In this document: positions 18,286 to 26,829 of the stretch, in pieces
Position numbering within the stretch: the stretch's first letter is position 1
Layout: every line of letters begins with the position of its first letter
Assembly (NCBI RefSeq): GCF_000482245.1
Contig: NZ_AWNH01000112.1
Coordinates: forward strand, 124,001-188,000
Length of the DNA: 64,000 nucleotides
Direction: 5' to 3'
Origin: Leptolyngbya sp. Heron Island J
GTDB lineage: Bacteria; Cyanobacteriota; Cyanobacteriia; Phormidesmidales; Phormidesmidaceae
The notes under the pieces: model-generated
What the model was told of the DNA's origin: nothing
Databases searched by the model: none
Seen by the model: the letters and a program-made list of their open reading frames with translations, nothing else
Translations under genes and position numbers: made by a program

Positions 18286-21243
18286 TTATTTCGCTATCAC
18301 ATGCTTAGCCATCATTCTGTCTACCTGAGCTGCCACCAGGGGATCGGGATCTTTTTCCATACCAGATAAGACCCGTCCTAAAATCCGTGGTGAGGCCATA
18401 TCCAGGTAGCTTAAAACAGCCTCTCGTACAAATCCCACTGGGTGACGTAGGGATGCCATCACATGGTCACCTTTGATGCCCCAATGTTCAGTACGGGCGA
18501 CATGAAAGCAGCAGGCTAATGCCCAATCTGATAGAAAATGTCTGAGCTCAATTAGACAACCTAAGCGTTGTTGCGGAGGCATGGGTTGATAAGCAATCAA
18601 CGGCTTTAGCGCCGTGAGAATAGCCGCCTCGCTGGGCTGATCAAATAAGGTCAGAATCGCTCGTTTAGCTGGGATATCTAAAGTGTTGTCTAAAATCTCT
18701 AATCCCCTAGCTCGACTCGCAGCTGAGCCACCTAAACTCAGTTCCGCCGCTTGAATGGTAGACGACGGATAGAGAAATCGCATCAGCAACAGTATCCGGG
18801 CCATGGCGTCGGTTTTCATATCTTGTATAGCTCGACGCAGCCAATCAAAGACTTCCCCTGGAGCCTTATCGGGTGAGCAATCAATCAGACCGCTGTAGAG
18901 CTGACCAATGAACTTTAATTCCTGGTTGAGCAGGGTTTCCACGCCCTGGCGACCCAGGCTATCAAGGGCCAGGTCAATGTCGGATGAACGACGCAGATTT
19001 TGTTCATCTGAGAGTTTTAATAAGATGCGTAAGATCCAACGACGGGGAGTGCCCCAGGCTGTCATCAGGTTAGCCGCCATCAAATTCAAGGCATTGAGGG
19101 TGCCGATGCGGCCCATCACTGTCCAGCACTGGTGCCGTAGGGTATCAGGCTGATAGGGATCGTTCGCCAGTTTAGTCAGCCTGGGCAGGGCATCGTCCCC
19201 CAGATTTACCAGGGCCTGCATGGCTGCTTCGCGGGTGGACTTATAGGTGAGGGCCTTGAGTAAGGATGGATAGTGTTCTTCTAACTGGGTAGCTGCGATC
19301 GCGCCTAACATTGACCGCCGTACCCTTAGCGAATCGTCCTGCAACAGCTTTGGCACATGCAGCCGTAACCCCTGCATATACTCAGCTTCACCGAGCGCAC
19401 GACAGCCCATCACCCGTTCTCTTTCTTCCCGATGGGTAAGCATCTGCCGCAAAATATACGTCGCCCGTGCCCGTTCTTCAAGGCTGCCATGTTTGAGCAT
19501 GATCGAGGCTGCAGTGCCCCGCACCACTGGATCAACACTACGTTTGAGATAAGGTTTGAGCTTGCTCACATCTGCATTTTCCTGGGTACGCCAGACATAG
19601 CGCAGTGCCAAGGCCAAAATTGACGGCTCTTGGGCTGGAAAAATTAGGGCATCCACATAGTCGGTAAAGGTGGAGTCTGTATAGACCAGCATGGTTTCCA
19701 AACTTTGCTGCTGCAAACTGGGGGAGAGTTCACTCAACATTGGTGCGAGCACTTCACTAATGCTGCGGGGCTCAATTTGGGTCAATAGCTCGATTAGGGA
19801 GCGTTTGTCGGCTTCGGGACCGGGTTTATCTAAAGCCTCAATAATGGCCTGCTTTAACACCCGTAAACTGGCATCGGAAAAGCTTAACAGCCCCCGCTCA
19901 GCTGTTAGTACCAGCAGGTTGAGGTATTGCGATCGCAACAAAAAGATACTCCCCAACCACAGCAAAGACAGCCCCAGGGTGATTACCAAAAAGATGCTGT
20001 TCTTGGGTATCCAGCTAATGCGATCCGCCAAAGCCATAATCAGCAAAATGCCCACACCGACTACGCCAATTGCCAGGGATTCTGCTACGCCTACCAGGGA
20101 CTGTACCCTGGCCCGGCGCTGGGCCGGCACCGGCTGAAATAAGACCGGGCGGGCACTAGCAACAACGGTATAGCGCAGCCATTCATCAATAAACTTAAGG
20201 ACGACCAGCCCGATAAACAACCCATTTACATTCATCAAAGCAGGCACCAGACTGACCCCCAGACAGAGGCTGCTTAAGACCCCCAAAAGAGAGGGCAACA
20301 GACCGGCTGTAACAAATAATCCCAAGCGCTCAATCAGACGACTGGAGGTAAATAGCTGGGTGATGAGCTCTATCAATCCCAATACCCCGGTAAAGATGCC
20401 GAGGAACCTAGCCATGTCGTCAACGCTAAAATTCCGAATTGTCAGCTGATGGAGATATTGGTATTCCACCAGGTACAGCAACATCTGGGCAATGATAAAG
20501 AAGCTTAGTAACAGCAACACGTAGCGCCGAATCAGCTTACGCAGCCGTCTGGCGGAAAAGTTGGCATTGGAAACTTCAACCGTACGTCGCTTTGAATCGG
20601 GAAAAGCATGTTCGTAGGTGCTGCTGATATAAAACAACACTCCCGTGGCCACCAACATGATGCCCAGCACCAGGTAGATAACATTTTGAACATCTAAAAA
20701 ACTAAGCAGGGCAAATAAGGTAAACCCGCTCAGGACATCAGCCACCAGGTTACCGCTGCTCACCAACGGGAAGGTGCGTTTAAGTTCACGGATGTTAAAT
20801 AGCTGGTTGGCTAGTACCGACAAATTCAGTTCATTCAGGTTGGTAATCGCCTCCATCCACAGCCGCATGGCAAAAATCGTTAGCGGTGCCCATAGGGCCA
20901 CACTCAGCCCAATCCGAAACAGAAAAATAGGCAGGGTCATCAGCAAAGCAATGAGCACAATCACCTGACGCAGCGGCATCAGCCGCTGAAGCCAGGAATA
21001 AATGCTGCCCAAACTCACACCCACTAGGGCAGTAAATAGATAAATTAGCGGTAGTCTGTCTGCGCCATACTGATTGAGAAACAACGCGGCTGAACTCACC
21101 TCAAGCCACATGATGCCCATGGACATGAGGGTATAAAAAACAAACAGTAACAGCGTTCGATGACCTTCACCTGTACGCAGGTTAAGTACCTTGAAGATAT
21201 TTTGGACCCAGGGAGCCTGAGTGTAGGAAGGGGTTGACTGCAT
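18286..21243 (-). CDS. ATP/ADP-carrier-like (NTT/Npt) membrane protein fused to HEAT repeats
   Basis: A large protein (985 aa). Residues about 30-440 form a twelve-helix membrane domain resembling the Npt1/Tlc nucleotide carriers and MFS proteins. Residues about 450-980 form a cytoplasmic solenoid of HEAT-like repeats, for example VRGTAASIMLKHG, VRRSMLGAIAATQ and REAVLSYLDM. In cyanobacteria such proteins are widespread but uncharacterised, and nucleotide transport is not shown. ATG at 21243 is preferred to the TTG two codons upstream. The pseudo-caspase gene lies 156 nt upstream and the cyclic-nucleotide-binding protein 192 nt downstream, all on the same strand, which suggests one functional unit. 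Confidence 0.8.
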   Translation of the reverse strand: MQSTPSYTQAPWVQNIFKVLNLRTGEGHRTLLLFVFYTLMSMGIMWLEVSSAALFLNQYGADRLPLIYLFTALVGVSLGSIYSWLQRLMPLRQVIVLIALLMTLPIFLFRIGLSVALWAPLTIFAMRLWMEAITNLNELNLSVLANQLFNIRELKRTFPLVSSGNLVADVLSGFTLFALLSFLDVQNVIYLVLGIMLVATGVLFYISSTYEHAFPDSKRRTVEVSNANFSARRLRKLIRRYVLLLLSFFIIAQMLLYLVEYQYLHQLTIRNFSVDDMARFLGIFTGVLGLIELITQLFTSSRLIERLGLFVTAGLLPSLLGVLSSLCLGVSLVPALMNVNGLFIGLVVLKFIDEWLRYTVVASARPVLFQPVPAQRRARVQSLVGVAESLAIGVVGVGILLIMALADRISWIPKNSIFLVITLGLSLLWLGSIFLLRSQYLNLLVLTAERGLLSFSDASLRVLKQAIIEALDKPGPEADKRSLIELLTQIEPRSISEVLAPMLSELSPSLQQQSLETMLVYTDSTFTDYVDALIFPAQEPSILALALRYVWRTQENADVSKLKPYLKRSVDPVVRGTAASIMLKHGSLEERARATYILRQMLTHREERERVMGCRALGEAEYMQGLRLHVPKLLQDDSLRVRRSMLGAIAATQLEEHYPSLLKALTYKSTREAAMQALVNLGDDALPRLTKLANDPYQPDTLRHQCWTVMGRIGTLNALNLMAANLMTAWGTPRRWILRILLKLSDEQNLRRSSDIDLALDSLGRQGVETLLNQELKFIGQLYSGLIDCSPDKAPGEVFDWLRRAIQDMKTDAMARILLLMRFLYPSSTIQAAELSLGGSAASRARGLEILDNTLDIPAKRAILTLFDQPSEAAILTALKPLIAYQPMPPQQRLGCLIELRHFLSDWALACCFHVARTEHWGIKGDHVMASLRHPVGFVREAVLSYLDMASPRILGRVLSGMEKDPDPLVAAQVDRMMAKHVIAK

Positions 21244-21399
21244 GGGCAAATAGGGCCGCTAACATTAAGCCGCTGACGATCATGCCAAAGACGCTACCGG
21301 ATTATCTGCTAATCGGCAATAGTCAATCGGCGCAACTAACGTGCCTAGTTTGCCCATGGGGCGTGCTAGTTAAAAAACTGGTTTAGAGTAGCGCTTGGT

Positions 21400-22620
21400 T
21401 TAGCGATAGTGGGAGCCATCGATGCTGCCGTTGGGGTTTAAGGCGCTGGCCGGTAGCTGGGGCTGATCAACCGGGGGTAACCATTGGGGTAATGCTTGCA
21501 GATGGTCGTGGGTGGGGTTGATCAGTTGGGTCTCAATGGCAGACACGTCTTCGTAGCTAAGCGAGAGTTCACTCTGGAGGTGGCGCAACCACTTTTTTAA
21601 TGACGTTCCCAGGGGAGTTTCTAGCTCCAGGGCTGCGGTGAGGGCATGGCGGTAGCGATCGCAATTCTGCTGATGGTCCGCATAGGGAGCCAGCACCTCG
21701 GCTTCAATTACCTGACTTTCGTGGGGAGTAATACCCAACTGAAACCGCAAAAAATCTAAGACATTACGCTCATGGGGCAGAATCTGGCCCCGATGGCGAT
21801 GGGCATAGTTCTCAACGGTGCGACGATATTCGCGCGCGGGGGAGTAGGGCGGCACCCGTAGCAGGAGATCTGCCTCCGAATTGTCAGTGTGTTGCCCAAA
21901 GCGAGCAATCGGAAAAATGTCTCGATCCGTTGCAGCCAATGCTTGAGCCATGTAAGCCTGCAGGTCATTCACCGAAATTTCCCCATCGGCATCAATGTCG
22001 GCTAGCCCGGTCGTTAGTCCTTCAATCAAACATTGGGTATAAAGTGACAGCTCCACGTCGGTCATGGGCCAGGGCTGGGTGTGACTGCCCAGGGCGGTAA
22101 ACAGGGCGCAGTTACAGTCCGCCAGCTGGGCCACCGCCAGGCGATTTTTGGGCTCCGCTTCCATAGTCATGTCTGCTGCTATGGGTGCCCTGTCCAACTG
22201 TGGCAATGCTCCCCACATGCAGTCTAGAACCATGACTCGACTCAGCCCCTGTTGGATGGAAGGCAGCGCCTGGCGAATATAGTCACTGGAAATAGCGGTA
22301 GTGGTAATGGCATCCAGACGTGTGTCGTTTGCAGGCAGATAAAATGTCCCAGTCCGAGCATCAATCACACCGCAGCCAGTGTAATAAATCAGACATAGCT
22401 CATGGTGACGACACCGATAGGTCGTCAGGGCAATGGCATGGCGCATTTGCCGCAGGTTGGGGTTGATTAGAGTGGTGACTTGATCCTCACGCAGGGCATC
22501 GACTTCAGTCAGTAGAGCATGTTTGAGGGCGGCAATGTTTGCGATCGCAGGTGATTGCTCAGCATAAGCCTCGGCCAGTTCCCCCACACTCACCCCAATT
22601 AACAATATGTGCTTGCCCAT
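21400..22620 (-). CDS. Caspase-like (peptidase C14) protein with both catalytic residues replaced
   Basis: A 406-aa protein with a caspase p20-like domain (about residues 1-220). The usual His motif (Y-F/Y-S-G-H-G) reads YYTGCG, with Cys83 where His is expected. The usual D-C-C-H-S-G motif reads LDCMWGA, with Met135 in place of the nucleophilic Cys. It is therefore very probably inactive as a protease. Cyanobacterial pseudo-orthocaspases are known, but a Cys/Met pair is unusual. An EF-hand-like loop (D208 to D219, DIDADGEISVND) follows, as in active cyanobacterial homologues, so calcium binding may survive. The C-terminal 170 residues match nothing recognised. It leads a four-gene co-directional cluster. 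Confidence 0.8.
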   Translation of the reverse strand: MGKHILLIGVSVGELAEAYAEQSPAIANIAALKHALLTEVDALREDQVTTLINPNLRQMRHAIALTTYRCRHHELCLIYYTGCGVIDARTGTFYLPANDTRLDAITTTAISSDYIRQALPSIQQGLSRVMVLDCMWGALPQLDRAPIAADMTMEAEPKNRLAVAQLADCNCALFTALGSHTQPWPMTDVELSLYTQCLIEGLTTGLADIDADGEISVNDLQAYMAQALAATDRDIFPIARFGQHTDNSEADLLLRVPPYSPAREYRRTVENYAHRHRGQILPHERNVLDFLRFQLGITPHESQVIEAEVLAPYADHQQNCDRYRHALTAALELETPLGTSLKKWLRHLQSELSLSYEDVSAIETQLINPTHDHLQALPQWLPPVDQPQLPASALNPNGSIDGSHYR

Positions 22621-22910
22621 GGCTCTGTGCTGCTTCCCAAAGGAGTGGATGAACGCTTTAGTAATCTGTTATTAGTTGTTTAACTGCTTGTATAAAAAAT
22701 TCTTCGCCCAGGCTAACTTTCGGGATGGTATTGGTGAGTCCTCCCGCTTCTGGTCGTAAATGGTTTAGATTGCCTCAGTAGGGTATGGATGTCGGCTCAA
22801 ATAAAGCACCTGCCAACGACTTCGATTGGCAGTCAGGGTTCTATGCAAATAGTTATGGCAGAGGCCAGTTTTCTAGATAGAATAATGGGCCATCCATCAC
22901 TGTTCCTCCC

Positions 22911-23447
22911 ATGAAACATACCCTTTCTGTTTTGGTAGAAGACGAAGCAGGTGTCCTTTCTCGAATTGCTGGATTGTTTGCCCGTCGTGGCTTTAACATC
23001 GAGAGCTTGGCCGTTGGTCCGGCTGAGCAGACGGGGGTTTCTCGGATCACGATGGTGGTGCCTGGTGATGACAGCGTGATTGAACAGTTGACCAAACAGC
23101 TTTACAAGCTAATCAACGTACTAAAGGTCAATGACATCACTGAGAAACCCTGTGTTGAGCGTGAGCTGATGTTGCTTAAAGTTAATGCCAACAGCAACAC
23201 CCGGTCAGAGATCATTAACTTTGCCCAAATTTTCCGAGCCCGAGTGGTAGATGTTTCCGATGATTCGCTCACCATCGAAGTGGTGGGCGATCCCGGAAAA
23301 ATGGTGGCGATTGTTCAGGTCTTAGACCGCTTTGGAGTGCGTGAAATTGCTCGCACTGGCAAAATTGCCCTCACCCGTGAATCGGGGGTGAATACCGAGT
23401 ATTTGAAGGCAAAAGCCCCAGCCAGTATCGTACTCGGTCAGGTTTAA
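22911..23447 (+). CDS. ilvH: Acetolactate synthase small (regulatory) subunit
   Basis: This 178-aa subunit binds the catalytic acetolactate synthase subunit and makes it sensitive to valine feedback in branched-chain amino-acid synthesis. An N-terminal ACT domain begins at once ([20 protein letters not shown], about 1-75) with the conserved [15 protein letters not shown] second domain follows (about 80-165), ending with [15 protein letters not shown]. Length and motifs are complete. The catalytic subunit gene is not in the window, which is usual in cyanobacteria. ATG at 22911 has no competitor. Confidence 0.95.
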   Translation: MKHTLSVLVEDEAGVLSRIAGLFARRGFNIESLAVGPAEQTGVSRITMVVPGDDSVIEQLTKQLYKLINVLKVNDITEKPCVERELMLLKVNANSNTRSEIINFAQIFRARVVDVSDDSLTIEVVGDPGKMVAIVQVLDRFGVREIARTGKIALTRESGVNTEYLKAKAPASIVLGQV

Positions 23448-23465
23448 TTTTCTTCACAACTCAAC

Positions 23466-24680
23466 TCAACCCTGGGCTAACAGCGTTTTGGCCAAAATTT
23501 TAGCAATGCGCTGTCCGGCCCCCGGCGGTCCCATGCGATACAGTCCATTTTTATAAATGGTTGCCTGACGTTCGGGGTCATTCATCAGGGTGGTCAGGGC
23601 CTGATAAATCTGATGGGGCTGATGTACCAGCGTTACCGATGGGCCAAGATGCCGGGCCTGGGCCTGGGCAAAACTGACGGTGAATTGGGGGCCGTTGCCC
23701 GGTAGACTCAACACGGGTTTACCCAAGCCCACAAACTGCTCAGTGGCAGTTCCGGCGGTTGCGATCGCAACACTAGCTCGATGCGCATACTCCGCAAACG
23801 AGCCCTGATCAATGAGCAACCGATGCCCCTGTTTTTGATACTGCTGCTGTCCCTCTGCCTTCACCTGCCAGCCGTAGCGGCTTAATTCCGTTGTGAGTTT
23901 TTCCAGCTCTAGCCCCGGAGCCGCCGCCGTCAGAAACGTGACCAGTGTATGGCTATGGTCAACAATGTCATCAGCCCCCTGCAACAGCCTGTGCCAGTTT
24001 TCATAGGCTTCTGGCGCGCGCGACCCTGGCAATAGAAGCACCGTCAACGCTTGTGGCTTTAACAGGTGGCTGGTGGGGATCGAAAACCCATCCATCATCG
24101 GGTTACCCGCATCATAGGCATCCACGGACCAGCGCCGCAGTCGGTGCGTTGTTATGCCATCACGGGGAAACACACAGACGCTGCGTTTCATTAACCAGCG
24201 TTCCCAAGGCATATAAACACAGGTCCGCTGAAAATCCACCACGTCCAACAGGGTGGATCGTTCAAAGCATTGACCCTGTTCGTCCCGCACATAGTATTCA
24301 GATTTAGCCGTCCCCACAAATCCATAGGCACGACGGCTTAACCAGCCAAACAATAAGGGCACAATATCCCCTACCGCCAGGACCACATCGTCTGCCCCTA
24401 ACCATTGCTTCATCGCCTGTAGCTGAGCAATAGTCAGCTGTAGCAGTCCCCCCTGCAAATCACGCGCCAGCTGCTGACCATCCATGTAGATAAATCCACC
24501 GGACGGCATTTGCTTGGTCGGTCCAATAATCTCAATACCCAGTTTTTGGTACTGTCGCCCCTCACCCACAATCGGTAAAGCCGCCATTTGCAAAGTTGGC
24601 AATATGCCTTGGAGGGCCTGCAAAACTTTGATGGCAATCAAATCCTCACCATGGCCATTGCTGATACAAAGCAGTCTCAT
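23466..24680 (-). CDS. Lipid-A-disaccharide-synthase-related glycosyltransferase
   Basis: A 404-aa protein of the group often annotated lipid-A-disaccharide synthase-related, present in cyanobacteria and distinct from true LpxB. The N-terminus CISNGHGEDLIAIKVL and the central VLLLPGSRAPEAYEN, followed by the C-terminal nucleotide-sugar site VAIATAGTATEQFVGLGKPV, fit a GT-B fold. Substrate and product are unknown. It is convergent with ilvH, with 18 nt between their ends. Confidence 0.8.
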   Translation of the reverse strand: MRLLCISNGHGEDLIAIKVLQALQGILPTLQMAALPIVGEGRQYQKLGIEIIGPTKQMPSGGFIYMDGQQLARDLQGGLLQLTIAQLQAMKQWLGADDVVLAVGDIVPLLFGWLSRRAYGFVGTAKSEYYVRDEQGQCFERSTLLDVVDFQRTCVYMPWERWLMKRSVCVFPRDGITTHRLRRWSVDAYDAGNPMMDGFSIPTSHLLKPQALTVLLLPGSRAPEAYENWHRLLQGADDIVDHSHTLVTFLTAAAPGLELEKLTTELSRYGWQVKAEGQQQYQKQGHRLLIDQGSFAEYAHRASVAIATAGTATEQFVGLGKPVLSLPGNGPQFTVSFAQAQARHLGPSVTLVHQPHQIYQALTTLMNDPERQATIYKNGLYRMGPPGAGQRIAKILAKTLLAQG

Positions 24681-24802
24681 TACAGGAACCTACTCTGACT
24701 CAAGCAATTGCATCCTTGAGAAAACTTGTCAAAAATAAACATCTACTTCGGCACGTAGTAGGGATAATAGAAATGAGAATGTTAAAATAATATTAAAATT
24801 AC

Positions 24803-25012
24803 ATGTCTCCTTTTCTGCTTCGTCAACTGTGGTCCGTGATTGAGGCTGCCCATAGCAGCCACATCCTCAGCCTAGACGATCAGGGACTTGCTAGCTGGGT
24901 AGTCGAGCAACTGTGTTATCAGTCTCCGTTAGATACAGTTGAACTCACTCAGGTTAATCGCTACATTCGCACCAAACTCCCTTTAATTCGGGACATTGCC
25001 CAAAGCAAATAA
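24803..25012 (+). CDS. Small conserved hypothetical protein
   Basis: A 69-aa soluble, mainly helical protein beginning MSPFLLRQLWSVIEAAHSS. It resembles short conserved proteins of cyanobacteria but carries no domain I can name. The gene has its own AT-rich upstream region, lies divergent from the LpxB-related gene, and starts at ATG 24803. A function is not proposed. Confidence 0.6.
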   Translation: MSPFLLRQLWSVIEAAHSSHILSLDDQGLASWVVEQLCYQSPLDTVELTQVNRYIRTKLPLIRDIAQSK

Positions 25013-25150
25013 CGTCAGCTTGCGGGTTGATCGAGTCAATGTCCAGAAATCTACTGTTGACAATCTGTCTCAAGTACCGTCTTTAATGATTTCAATCGAG
25101 TCAGTAGTATTAGTCAAGCGCGTCTTAAAATTTACCTAAGCTGCAAGGTG

Positions 25151-25164
25151 GTATTCTCTGATAC
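25151..25164 (+). promoter_or_regulatory. GTA-N8-TAC match upstream of natF (weak NtcA candidate)
   Basis: GTA, eight bases, TAC: a full NtcA-type palindrome 243 nt before the natF start. No TAN3T box lies 22 nt downstream, and about 15 such matches are expected by chance in 64 kb, so this may be fortuitous. A nitrogen-controlled importer would make it sensible. Confidence 0.25.
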
Positions 25165-25251
25165 AAAGGGCAGCTATCTCAGCAAAATCAATTCCTAGGA
25201 GCCACATATTCTTGCCATAATTGCCGCGTATTATACGTATTAATTCCTGGC

Positions 25252-25276
25252 AGACGATAACATATCGTCTTAGAAT
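25252..25276 (+). promoter_or_regulatory. Palindromic operator-like site and -10 box upstream of natF
   Basis: AGACGATA and TATCGTCT form a perfect 8-bp inverted repeat around 3 nt (25252-25270), abutting TAGAAT (25271-25276), a 5/6 match to the -10 consensus. A regulator bound there would cover the -35 area. Further downstream, ACCGTC-GTTT-GACGGT (25317-25332) forms a second short hairpin in the leader. The identity of a regulator is unknown. Confidence 0.4.
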
Positions 25277-25406
25277 GCATAAAAATTTCAGCCTAGGATA
25301 TCCAGCTGTGGTTTGAACCGTCGTTTGACGGTCTAACCGTAGGGTGTGTTCTTGGTTTTACAGCTGAGCTGTCTTGATCTATCTCAATGGAGTGTGTGAG
25401 GTAACT

Positions 25407-26501
25407 ATGGCAAAAAGGGGTCTTTCATTAGCAGCGTTTCTGGCTGTTGCTCTGCCACTGGCTGCGTGCGGTGGTGCTCAAGATGCGGTTGATACGGCTA
25501 CTGATGCTGCTGGTGATGCGGTTGATACAGTTACCAGCGCTGTTAGCGGGGGTGGTCGTTTAGAAACCGTTCTTAGTCGCGGCACCCTAAACTGCGGTGT
25601 TGACGGTGGTATTCCTGGATTTAGCTTTGTTGACGAGAGTGGTACCTACTCTGGTCTTGATGTAGATGTCTGTAGAGCGGTAGCAGCAGCGTTATTTGAC
25701 GATCCTGACGCAGTTGAGTATCGCCGGTTAGACTCCACTGAGCGATTTGAGGCCCTCAAGGGTGGCGAGGTGGATATGCTTTCCCGTAACACCACGTGGA
25801 CCATTAGCCGTGACACCTCTGTTGGTATGGAGTTTGCTCCAACCACGTTCTACGATGGCCAGGGTATGCTGGTGCGGGCTGATAGCGGAGTTGAGACCTT
25901 AGAGGATATGGAAGGTCTATCCATCTGTGTTGAGACTGGTACAACAACTGAGTTGAACTTGACTGACCAGTTCCGTCAGCGCGGCGTTAGCTTTGAGCCC
26001 GTTGTCTTCCAGGATGCAGATGCTGGTTATGCAGCTTATGACGAAGGTCGTTGCGAAGGCTTTACCTCTGATAAATCTCAGCTAATTGCTCGCCGCAGCA
26101 CCCTAAGCGAGCCCGAAGCCCATGTGCTTCTGGACGTCACCATGTCTAAGGAGCCCTTGGGACCGGTTACCATCAACAACGACTCTGCCTGGTTTGATAC
26201 TGTTAAGTGGGTAACCTACGGTCTAATTCAGGCTGAAGAGTTTGGGCTCACTGCAGAGAACGTTGAAGAGGCTGTCAACAGTGAAGATCCCAATGTCCTA
26301 CGCTTTGTTGGTGCTGAGGGCACGCTAGGCACGGATATGGGGCTGCCCAATGACTTTATGCTACGTGCCATTAAGCACGTGGGTAACTATGGCGAGGTGT
26401 TTGAGCGCAACCTGGGTAAAGAGTCTCAGTTTGAACTCGATCGCGGTCAGAATGCGCTTTGGACCGATGGTGGTTTGATGTACGCACCTCCTTTCCGCTA
26501 A
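25407..26501 (+). CDS. natF: Amino-acid ABC transporter substrate-binding lipoprotein
   Basis: A 364-aa periplasmic binding protein of the general L-amino-acid (AapJ/BztA) family. A lipoprotein signal peptide (residues 1-18) ends in the lipobox LAAC, so it is anchored to the outer face of the plasma membrane. The mature protein starts with a low-complexity DAVDTATDAAGD linker and then the SBP_bac_3 fold (RGTLNCGVDGGIPGFS, then the conserved DVDVCRAVAAALF). It heads natG-natH-bgtA, the gene order of the cyanobacterial N-II amino-acid permease, which takes up acidic and neutral polar amino acids. The start is ATG 25407, with GAGG 5 nt upstream. A terminator hairpin after it probably makes it more abundant than the permeases. 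Confidence 0.9.
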   Translation: MAKRGLSLAAFLAVALPLAACGGAQDAVDTATDAAGDAVDTVTSAVSGGGRLETVLSRGTLNCGVDGGIPGFSFVDESGTYSGLDVDVCRAVAAALFDDPDAVEYRRLDSTERFEALKGGEVDMLSRNTTWTISRDTSVGMEFAPTTFYDGQGMLVRADSGVETLEDMEGLSICVETGTTTELNLTDQFRQRGVSFEPVVFQDADAGYAAYDEGRCEGFTSDKSQLIARRSTLSEPEAHVLLDVTMSKEPLGPVTINNDSAWFDTVKWVTYGLIQAEEFGLTAENVEEAVNSEDPNVLRFVGAEGTLGTDMGLPNDFMLRAIKHVGNYGEVFERNLGKESQFELDRGQNALWTDGGLMYAPPFR

Positions 26502-26567
26502 AGCTAACTGTGCTTAAAAATATCCATTGTTGATGGTGTTGATTGACGTACACCATTGACTGATTTG

Positions 26568-26593
26568 AAGGGACCTATCAGGTCCCTTTTTTT
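26568..26593 (+). terminator. Strong hairpin terminator between natF and natG
   Basis: AAGGGACC and GGTCCCTT form a perfect 8-bp stem with loop TATCA, followed by an unbroken T run to 26593. It lies 66 nt after the natF stop and 240 nt before natG. It is expected to end many transcripts after the binding-protein gene. A weaker hairpin (TGGTGT/ACACCA, 26534-26555) precedes it. Confidence 0.85.
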
Positions 26594-26829
26594 CAATGAA
26601 ATGGGTTTGACGTGGGTTCACGGTAGCCCATCGTACTGCGGCGCTGAGAGAATTACATTACGTTTACTAACAGTTTCTACAGCCTGGACTAAAAAGGCTA
26701 GAATCTCCGATCGTCATCCTTCTATGATAATTAGACTAATCTGTCTATGTTTTTTCTAGCAGGACTCTACGTTTACGCTTAAATGTGGTTCAAATCTGCT
26801 GGTGTTAAGCTTCTAAATCTTCCTGTGTT

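Noticed and set aside
25151-25164. NtcA site as a firm call for natF
   Set aside because: No correctly spaced -10 box; about 15 chance matches are expected in 64 kb, so it is kept only as a weak candidate.
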